In this document: one piece after another, positions 28,052 through 34,904 of the stretch
Numbering within the stretch: position 1 is the stretch's first letter
Layout of the letters: every line of letters begins with the position of its first letter
Assembly (NCBI GenBank): GCA_964421565.1
Contig: CAYQXJ010000001.1
Span: 62,001-126,000, forward strand
Length of the DNA: 64,000 nt
From: CAYQXJ01 sp964421565
GTDB taxonomy: Bacteria > Planctomycetota > Brocadiia > SM23-32
Direction: 5' to 3'
Made by a program: the position numbers and the translations under genes
The notes under the pieces: generated by a model
Seen by the model: the letters and a program-made list of their open reading frames with translations, nothing else
Told to the model about the DNA's origin: nothing
Database searches by the model: none

Positions 28052-29314
28052 ATGGCATGCAATGACAACGAGTTGCGCGCAACGCTGCGTGAGCTGATGC
28101 CTCACGCGCGCGACCTGCTCGCTGAGTCCATCCGTTTCGCCAGCACGCACGGGGCCGAAGCGGAAGTGCAGTCCTTCTACGCCGACCGCTGGCGCGCGGC
28201 TGGTTTTACGGTCGAACCGCACCCCATCCCCGAGGAACTGAAAGGGGACCCCGAGTACTCCCGTCCGCAGAGCGACCTGCCGTTTGAGGGCCGTCACAAC
28301 CTCGTTATCCCTACACATGGCCCCGGCCGCAGCTTGATCGTCAACAGCCACGCGGACGTGGTGCCCGCCGAAGGCTGGCAGGGCGCGTTCGCCCCGGCGG
28401 TGGCGGATGGGACCGTCAGGGGGCGCGGCGCCTGCGACGCCAAGGGCCAGGTGGCCGCGATGTACCTGGCGGCACGGGCGATGCAGCACCTCGGCATCGA
28501 GGCGGAGGTCTGCTATCAGATCGTCATCGACGAGGAGGTCGGCGGCAACGGCAGCCTGGCGCTCCTGCGCGAGGGCCTGCGGGCGGACGGGGCTCTGGTG
28601 CTGGAGCCGACCGAACTCCGCGTGCACCCCGCCAACCGCGGCGCCATATGGTTCCGGTTCGAGTTCGAAGGCACCCCCTGCCACATGGGCCGCAAGCATG
28701 AGGGCGTCAACGCGCTCGACCTGGCTCACGAGACGATGGGCATCCTGTATGAATACGAGAAGGAACTCATACGTGACCAGAGGGACCAGCCGCTCTTCGC
28801 CCACTACGAGTTCCCCGCACAGGTCAATGTGGGCTCCCTGCACGGCGGGGAATGGCCCTCCATGGTCTGTCCGCACGCTGTGATGGAGGGCGGGGTGGGG
28901 TTCCTGCCGAACCGACCGATGCAGCAGGTGAAGCAGGAACTGGAGGACTACGTAGAGCGCCTCGGCAGCGATGAACTCAAGGCCCGCTATGCGCTGTCCT
29001 TCCCGAAATTGCACAACGACAGCTACGAGACTGTGCCCGATCACCCGTTTGTGCGCGCCTGCCGGTCGGCCGCAGCGGCCTGCGGCGCATGTGATGAGAT
29101 CACGGGCTGGAATGTGAGCTGCGACGCGCGCCTGTTCAACAAAGTCGGCGGGATGCCGACCGTCGTGTTCGGCCCGGGCAGCATCCATGACGCCCACTCG
29201 GTAGGCGAGAAGATAAGCATGAGCGAAGTGGCCGTGGCCGCCGAGATGCTCGTGCGCCTGGCGCAGATATGGTGCATCAAATCAGGCGAGCGCAAACCGC
29301 AAGGAGAAGCCTGA
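28052..29314 (+). CDS. M20-family metallohydrolase (ArgE/DapE/CPG2 type)
   Basis: 420 aa zinc amidohydrolase. Metal ligands: His in VNSHADVVP, Asp in RGACDAKGQ, Glu-Glu in IDEEVGGNG, and the C-terminal His of GPGSIHDAHSVGEK. A dimerisation lid is inserted at about residues 195-310. Family members deacylate N-acyl amino acids or cleave C-terminal Glu or Asp. Substrate cannot be told. Start follows GGAGTGGCCAG. Only 1 nt separates its stop from the following Gfo/Idh gene, so they are co-expressed. Confidence 0.85.
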   Translation: MACNDNELRATLRELMPHARDLLAESIRFASTHGAEAEVQSFYADRWRAAGFTVEPHPIPEELKGDPEYSRPQSDLPFEGRHNLVIPTHGPGRSLIVNSHADVVPAEGWQGAFAPAVADGTVRGRGACDAKGQVAAMYLAARAMQHLGIEAEVCYQIVIDEEVGGNGSLALLREGLRADGALVLEPTELRVHPANRGAIWFRFEFEGTPCHMGRKHEGVNALDLAHETMGILYEYEKELIRDQRDQPLFAHYEFPAQVNVGSLHGGEWPSMVCPHAVMEGGVGFLPNRPMQQVKQELEDYVERLGSDELKARYALSFPKLHNDSYETVPDHPFVRACRSAAAACGACDEITGWNVSCDARLFNKVGGMPTVVFGPGSIHDAHSVGEKISMSEVAVAAEMLVRLAQIWCIKSGERKPQGEA

Positions 29315-29315
29315 G

Positions 29316-30398
29316 GTGAGCAAGATACCCAGAATCGGCGTGATCGGCGGGGGCACGTTCGGCGTGATGCACTGCCGCACCTTCCGCCAGTTGGAGAACG
29401 ACGGCCGCTGTGCCTTCGTCGGGCTGGCAGACATCGACCAGTCCATCCTGGAGCAGCGCGCAGGGGAGTTCAGCGTGCGCACTTACACGGACTATCGGCG
29501 GATGATTGACGAGGCGCGGCCCGACGGGGTCACCATCGCTACGCCGGACCACCTGCACCGCAAGATCGCCCTCGACGCCATCGAGCGGGGCGTTCACGTC
29601 TTCGTGGAGAAACCGCTCGACGTCACGCCCGAGGGGTGTCGTGAGATCATCGACGCGGCCGAACGCAAGAACCTGCTGCTCGAAGTCGATTTTCACAAGC
29701 GGTGGGACCCCTACCACCTCGAGCTGCGCAACCTGGCCGCGCAGGGCAAGTTCGGCGAGATAGAGTACGGCTACGCGTGGATGGAGGACCGCATCGAAGT
29801 GCCGCGCGACTGGTTCACCTCCTGGGCGGGCGACTCCTCCCCGGCGTGGTTCCTCGGCATCCATATGGTCGACCTCTTCCGCTGGGTGGCCGACACGCGC
29901 GGCACGGCCGTCTATGCCACCGGGACGAAGAGGAAGCTGCGCTTCATCGGCGTCGACGCGTGGGATGCGGTGAGCATGCACGTGCGCATGGAGCGGGGCG
30001 TCACCTTCCAGTGCCAGGTCTGCTGGATACTGCCGGACGCCTTCGAGGCGATCGTGAATCAGGGCATCCGCGTGGTCGGCGGCGACGGCATCATGGAGGT
30101 GGACAGCCAGGACCGGGGCGCCCGCAGTTGCTTCGCTGCCGATGACCGTATGGCGACGCACAACCTGGGCTTCTTCCGGCAGAGTGAGAGCAAGACGGGC
30201 CAGACCGTCTACGGTGGCTACGGCATCGACGCCATAGCCGACTTCGCCGATAACCTGACTCACATCCTCAACGGAGGGGCGCTCGAAGAACTGAAGGGCA
30301 ACTATCCCGACGGCTACGACGGGCTGGAGGCCACCCGGATTGTCGCGGCGGCCCACCGTTCACTGTCGACGGGCGAGCTTGTTGACATCCCGGACTGA
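29316..30398 (+). CDS. Gfo/Idh/MocA-family oxidoreductase
   Basis: 360 aa NAD(P)-dependent dehydrogenase. Rossmann GGGTFGVMHCRTF, EKPLDVTPEGC (catalytic Lys in HVFVEKPLD), and the LDVDFHKRWDP-like strand (here LLEVDFHKRWDP). The second domain carries HMVDLFRWVAD. Typical substrates are inositols, sugars or sugar derivatives. GTG start with AAGGAG upstream; coupled to the M20 hydrolase. A REP-like palindrome follows its stop. Confidence 0.85.
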   Translation: MSKIPRIGVIGGGTFGVMHCRTFRQLENDGRCAFVGLADIDQSILEQRAGEFSVRTYTDYRRMIDEARPDGVTIATPDHLHRKIALDAIERGVHVFVEKPLDVTPEGCREIIDAAERKNLLLEVDFHKRWDPYHLELRNLAAQGKFGEIEYGYAWMEDRIEVPRDWFTSWAGDSSPAWFLGIHMVDLFRWVADTRGTAVYATGTKRKLRFIGVDAWDAVSMHVRMERGVTFQCQVCWILPDAFEAIVNQGIRVVGGDGIMEVDSQDRGARSCFAADDRMATHNLGFFRQSESKTGQTVYGGYGIDAIADFADNLTHILNGGALEELKGNYPDGYDGLEATRIVAAAHRSLSTGELVDIPD

Positions 30399-30480
30399 CA
30401 ACACTGCCTGAGCGTGGCTGCGCCGATGCGGCCGGTGCCGCGCCGGTATTGCCTGAGAGTAACCGTTCACGGGTACAACG

Positions 30481-30525
30481 TAGCACGGCCATCCTGGCCG
30501 TGTTTCACAGGCTGAAGGCCCGTGC
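30481..30525. repeat. REP-like double hairpin
   Basis: Perfect hairpin CACGGCCA-TCC-TGGCCGTG (30484-30502), then TTT and an imperfect hairpin CACAGGC-TGAAG-GCCCGTG (30506-30524). Outer GCACGG (30483-30488) and CCGTGC (30520-30525) also pair. Two adjacent palindromes joined by a short linker are typical of REP/BIME elements. It may also terminate the upstream transcript, since a TTT follows the first stem. Confidence 0.55.
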
Positions 30526-30602
30526 TGCGAGGCCCATGAGCCCCGCCTGCGTGCATTGCAGCAGGGCTGTGAACGATTACGCCTGAGACGAAGGAGGAAT
30601 GC

Positions 30603-31967
30603 ATGGCAGGCAAAACGTTCTGGACCGAACCCAAAGACGTGCCGCCGGTGACGACCGAGTGGCGTCGAATCGCAACGAAGCTGCCCGTGCCCGAGTCCCT
30701 GCCCGTGCTGCAGAAGCTGCGTGCCTGCGAACCCGTGTCCATGACCGGCCAGCCGCCCGTAGTCTGGGACCGCGCGACGGGCTGCCGCGTGCACGACCGA
30801 TGGGGAAACACCTGGCTCGACTGGTCGAGCGGTGTGCTGGTCACCAACGCCGGCCACGGCCACCCGCACATCCGGCGCGCCATGACGGAGCAGATAGCCC
30901 ACGGCCTGATCCACAACTACTGCTTCGCCAGCGAGCCCCGGGCTGCGCTGGTGCAGAAGCTGGTGCAGGTGGCGCCGGAGCGCATCGACCGGGCTTTCCT
31001 CCTCACCACGGGCTCGGAGGCTACCGAGTGCGCAATCAAACTCTCCCGCGCGCGGGGTGTGGAGCGCGGCGGGCGGCAGAAGTGCGTGATCGTGACCTTC
31101 GAGGGCGCCTTTCACGGGCGCACACTCGGTGCCCAACAGGCGGGCGGCATACCGGAGCTGAAGGAATGGATCGTCCATCTCGATCCCGGCTTCGTGCAGG
31201 TTCCATTCCCCGACGGTTTCCGCTGCGAGGACACCGATTTCGGGCTGTTCGAACGAGCGCTGGCCGAGCAGGGCGTCGAGCCGCAGCACGTGGCCGGCGT
31301 TATGACCGAGACCTACCAGGGCGGGGGAGCGAGCTTTGCCCCCGCCGACTACGTGCAGCGCCTGAGGGAGTGGACGCGCGAGCAAGACGCTCTGCTCATC
31401 TTCGACGAAGTGCAGGCCGGCTTCGGGCGAACGGGCACGTTCTGGGGCTTCGAGCACTACGGCGTCGTGCCCGACCTTGTCTGCTGCGGCAAGGGCATCA
31501 GCAGCGGCATGCCGCTGAGCGCCGTTCTCGGCCCGGCGCAGGTGATGGACCAGTTTCCGCCCGGCAGCATGACCAGCACCCATACCGGCAACCCGGTCTG
31601 CTGCGCAGCGGCGCTGGCGAGCATCGAGGTGATTGAGCAGGAGGAGCTGGTCGAGAACGCCCGGCGGGTCGGCCAGGTGCTGCACCACGAACTGCGCGGC
31701 GTGGCGGAGCGCTTCGGCGACGTCATCGGCGCGGTGCACGGCAGGGGCATGGTGGCCGGGGTGCACGTAGTGCGGGCCGGCAGTAAGGCGCCCGACGGCG
31801 AGCGCGCCTTCAACGTGGTGCGCGAGTGCTACGAAAGGGGGCTGCTGATGTTCGCGCCCGTCGGCAAGGGCGGCGCAACGGTCAAGATCAGCCCACCGCT
31901 CATGACACCGCAGGACGCCGTTTGCGAAGGCGCCGCCGTCCTGGCGGAGGCGTTCGCGGCGTCATAG
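30603..31967 (+). CDS. Class III aminotransferase
   Basis: 454 aa PLP enzyme. Motifs: TTGSEATECAIKLSR, FEGAFHGRTLGA, LLIFDEVQAGFGRTG (PLP Asp) and CCGKGISSGMPLSAV (PLP Lys). Family members move omega-amino groups of GABA, ornithine, beta-alanine or aminobutanoates. ATG follows a clean AGGAGG. It stands 200 nt after the Gfo/Idh gene, beyond the palindromic element, and converges on the M55 gene. Confidence 0.85.
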   Translation: MAGKTFWTEPKDVPPVTTEWRRIATKLPVPESLPVLQKLRACEPVSMTGQPPVVWDRATGCRVHDRWGNTWLDWSSGVLVTNAGHGHPHIRRAMTEQIAHGLIHNYCFASEPRAALVQKLVQVAPERIDRAFLLTTGSEATECAIKLSRARGVERGGRQKCVIVTFEGAFHGRTLGAQQAGGIPELKEWIVHLDPGFVQVPFPDGFRCEDTDFGLFERALAEQGVEPQHVAGVMTETYQGGGASFAPADYVQRLREWTREQDALLIFDEVQAGFGRTGTFWGFEHYGVVPDLVCCGKGISSGMPLSAVLGPAQVMDQFPPGSMTSTHTGNPVCCAAALASIEVIEQEELVENARRVGQVLHHELRGVAERFGDVIGAVHGRGMVAGVHVVRAGSKAPDGERAFNVVRECYERGLLMFAPVGKGGATVKISPPLMTPQDAVCEGAAVLAEAFAAS

Positions 31968-31985
31968 AACAGCCTGCGCGCCCGT

Positions 31986-32771
31986 TCACAAGCGCAGCAG
32001 GGCCTGCTCCACGCTGTCGGCGGTTACCTCGTACGTCCGACCGTCGATGATGCGCACATAGGGGGCTTTGTCCGGGTTCGGCAGGCGGCCGCGCGACACG
32101 CGCTCCAGCCGGGCCTTCACCGGCGGCTCGAACCGCAGGGGTTCTACTGCTTCCACTCGCTGCACCGCCTCCGTTGCGCGCTGCCTGATCAAGTGATGCG
32201 CCCGTTCCGCCGAGAGCAACTGGCCGCCTTCCACCGCCAGCCCCCGCTTCACGCATGCCGTGATGATGCCGGGGATGAACTCCTCGGCCTCGGCGCAAGC
32301 CTTGTCATCACCGCTCAGGAAGACCGTCGGCACACCGTTCTCGCCGGCGATCGCCGAGTCGATGGCGATCTCACCCACCAGGCGGCCGTTCAGCCGGAAG
32401 TTCTGCCAGGCGCCGGAACTCATCGTATGCTCCAGTATGGCCTCCTGCGTGCCGGCCATGGCGTGGAAGCCGAGCAGCATCAGCGCATCGCACTGCTCAA
32501 TGCCGGGCAGACGGTGCCTGCCCGTCTGACCCATGACGTACTCTGCGCGGGGGTCCAGTTCGTCCCAGATGAAGTTCTGCCCGTGGCCGCCGTGGGCGTC
32601 CTTGACCACCACTTCATCGGCGCCGCCGGCGAAGCAGCCTTCCACGCAGGCGTTCACGTCCCAGGTCAGGTAGCGCCTGGCCACCTGGTACAGCGAGCCG
32701 TCCTGTCGCACGTGGTCGGCTCGGCAAACCCCGCTGACGCCCTCCAGGTCCGTCATCACGAATACGCGCAT
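31986..32771 (-). CDS. M55 D-aminopeptidase (DppA family)
   Basis: 261 aa zinc peptidase that cleaves D-Ala-containing dipeptides, usually to recycle peptidoglycan peptides. Metal ligands: Asp and Glu in MTDLEGVSGV, His in VKDAHGGHGQN and His in LLGFHAMAGT, with Glu in ILEHTMSS region. The C-terminal dimer domain ends near TYEVTADSVEQALLRL. ATG 32771 with GGAGTGG upstream. It may act on D-amino acids together with the M20 and aminotransferase genes nearby. Confidence 0.83.
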   Translation of the reverse strand: MRVFVMTDLEGVSGVCRADHVRQDGSLYQVARRYLTWDVNACVEGCFAGGADEVVVKDAHGGHGQNFIWDELDPRAEYVMGQTGRHRLPGIEQCDALMLLGFHAMAGTQEAILEHTMSSGAWQNFRLNGRLVGEIAIDSAIAGENGVPTVFLSGDDKACAEAEEFIPGIITACVKRGLAVEGGQLLSAERAHHLIRQRATEAVQRVEAVEPLRFEPPVKARLERVSRGRLPNPDKAPYVRIIDGRTYEVTADSVEQALLRL

Positions 32772-33315
32772 GTGTCCACTCCGCACCTTGGGCTTGTATC
32801 GGCACCGGCAAAGCATAAAAGGCGCTGCAGCCCGGCGCAAGAGCCAACGACCAACCACGCGCGAAAGGCCCATCCTGTGCCGCGACCTGGTCCGGCCCGG
32901 CGGCTTGAAGTGGACCGTGTGGTTCGGGTTCAGGCGGCACAGGTGGGCACCGCGGCGGGGATGCAAACGCTGAATCCGCAGTTCCTGGTGCTCGGCGCCG
33001 CTGCGGACGACTTTCCGCTGGAATACGCAATGACCGTTCGCAAGGGCAAGGAGGTCCTGGACGTGTTCCGGCAAGAGTGGGCCTGGAGGGGCTGCGAATG
33101 GCGCTCCCACTACCGATTGCACCGGCCCTGGCAGGGCTTCGGTATGGCTTCGCATGACTGAGACGCCTGCCGCGTGTTAGAAAGCCCTGAGATTCCCACG
33201 GGTTTCCTGCGGTTTGCCCCGGGGCCCTGTGGCCGGGTATGATATAAGCGTTCCGCGGCCAGTTGGTTTGCGCGGTCCGTATGATACGCACGCCAGGCAA
33301 AGGGGTGGTAGAGGG
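32772..33315. other. Intergenic region between dppA-like and radical SAM genes
   Basis: 544 bp with promoter-like sites near the 3' end (next entry) and one weakly supported small open frame: ATG 32961 to stop 33161, plus strand, 66 aa (NPQFLVLGAAADDFPLEYAM; EWAWRGCEWRSHYRL). Its composition looks protein-like, but its ribosome site (GCGGGG) is poor and I recognise no family. Confidence 0.3.
33214..33243 (+). promoter_or_regulatory. Candidate promoter of the radical SAM gene
   Basis: TTGCCC (33214-33219), 18-nt spacer, TATGAT (33238-33243), followed by a second overlapping TATAAG (33243-33248). About 75 nt before the start. Confidence 0.4.
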
Positions 33316-34872
33316 ATGAACAGGGGGTTCTGTGAGCAGTGCGGGCGTCTTGTCCCCGCCAGTCAGCAGGAGCGCGACGGCGCCGTCTACCTTGTGAAGG
33401 ACTGCGGCGATTGCGGGCCGACGGAGACCCTTATCTCCAGCGACGCCCGGCGCTACTACGCCAAGCGCAGCCTCGACGGCGAGCACGAGGAGCCGCGCGG
33501 CTGCGGGCTGAACTGCCTGAGTTGCAACCACAAGCAACAGCCGAGTTTCATTTTCATCGACATCACGAACCGCTGCAACTCCAACTGCCCCATCTGCATC
33601 AACAACACGCCGAGCATGGGGTTCCTGTTCGAGCCACCGATGGAGTACTTCGAACGCATCTTCGACCGCCTGGCCGAGCTCGACCCCAAGCCCGCCGTCC
33701 AGCTCTTCGGGGGGGAGCCGACGGTCCGGGCGGACCTCTTCCAGATCATTGCCATGGCGAAGGAGCGGGGCCTGCGCGTGCGCGTAGTCACCAACGGCCT
33801 TCGCCTCGCCAGCGAGCCGTACTGCCGCCAGTTGGTGCAGACGGGGGCGACCGTCCTTTTCGCCTACGACGGCCTCAACCCCGAAACGTACCGCGTGCTG
33901 CGGGGTAACGAGAAGCACCTGCGGGTGAAGCAACGCGCTCTGGACAACCTTGCCACCTGCGACGGGGCGAAGGTGGCGCTGATGACCTGCGTCGCCAAGG
34001 GCTTCAACGATCATGAACTGGGCGAGATCGTGCAGTTCTGCCACGAGCGGCGCGACTTCATTCGGGGCATCTACTTCCTGCCGCTTGCGCAGACCTGGTC
34101 CGCCGACGGGTTTGCCCTCCAGCCCGAGCGCACTACCAATGAGGACCTGGAAGTGCTGCTCAACGATGCCTTCCCTGAGCAGCGTATCGAGTTCGTGCCG
34201 GCCGGCGTGCTGGGCGAGCTGAAGGCGCTGATGCGTTGCCTGAATACGAAGCGGCCGCCGTTTGCCGGCGCCCACCCCAACTGCGAGAGCATGTACCTGA
34301 TGGTCTCCGACGGGGAGCGGTTCGTGCCCCTGAGCCATTACCTGCGAGGCAGCGTTCCGGATCTCGTGCGAGGGCTGTTCGAGGCGGACGCCCGGCTGGT
34401 TCGCGCCGAGGCCCGTGTGCAGAACACGGCGACGGGCGGGCTGCTTCGGCGCCTCGGCCTCAGCGAGCCCTGGCTCAAGCTGCGTGCCGCGCTCGCTGTC
34501 GTGGGCGTGCTGCGCCGGCATGTGCGACTCGACACGCTGCTGCGGGGTCGGGGGCGCCTGGGCAAGGGGGCCAACCTCGTAATGCTCGCCGCCCGGCTCA
34601 CGTTCGGCCATAGCACCCGGGCTACCGTGCGCCGGCACATGAACACCCAGGGCGTCCTGCAGGTGATCGTGCTGCCGTTTGAGGACCAGGCCACGCTAGA
34701 GACCGAGCGGCTCGAGCGCTGTCCGAACGCGTTCGCCTACTATGATCCAGAATGCGACGAAGTCAGCTGGGTGCCCACCTGCGCATGGGGCGAGCACAAA
34801 GTGCCCGTCATGCGCCGCATCTCCGAGCACTACGCCAGCCGTGCCGCCCCAGAGGCGAGCCTGGCCGGATAG
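33316..34872 (+). CDS. Cys-rich radical SAM protein, MJ0619/tetraether-synthase-like
   Basis: 518 aa. An N-terminal zinc-ribbon-like part carries FCEQCGRLVPASQ and KDCGDCGPTETLISSD, then GCGLNCLSCNHKQ, and the SAM cluster motif ITNRCNSNCPICINNTP. Downstream LFGGEPTVRADLF and RVVTNGLRL fit the SAM barrel. This order (double CxxC, LISSD, CGLNC, FIDITNRCN) is what I recall of MJ0619-type proteins, including archaeal tetraether lipid synthases and bacterial membrane-spanning-lipid enzymes. The C-terminal ~120 aa are Arg/Leu-rich and amphipathic. ATG 33316 fits AGGGGTGG. Lipid role is an inference. Confidence 0.7.
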   Translation: MNRGFCEQCGRLVPASQQERDGAVYLVKDCGDCGPTETLISSDARRYYAKRSLDGEHEEPRGCGLNCLSCNHKQQPSFIFIDITNRCNSNCPICINNTPSMGFLFEPPMEYFERIFDRLAELDPKPAVQLFGGEPTVRADLFQIIAMAKERGLRVRVVTNGLRLASEPYCRQLVQTGATVLFAYDGLNPETYRVLRGNEKHLRVKQRALDNLATCDGAKVALMTCVAKGFNDHELGEIVQFCHERRDFIRGIYFLPLAQTWSADGFALQPERTTNEDLEVLLNDAFPEQRIEFVPAGVLGELKALMRCLNTKRPPFAGAHPNCESMYLMVSDGERFVPLSHYLRGSVPDLVRGLFEADARLVRAEARVQNTATGGLLRRLGLSEPWLKLRAALAVVGVLRRHVRLDTLLRGRGRLGKGANLVMLAARLTFGHSTRATVRRHMNTQGVLQVIVLPFEDQATLETERLERCPNAFAYYDPECDEVSWVPTCAWGEHKVPVMRRISEHYASRAAPEASLAG

Positions 34873-34904
34873 AACAGCGGCCCCATACCCTCCCCCCGCT
34901 GCGC

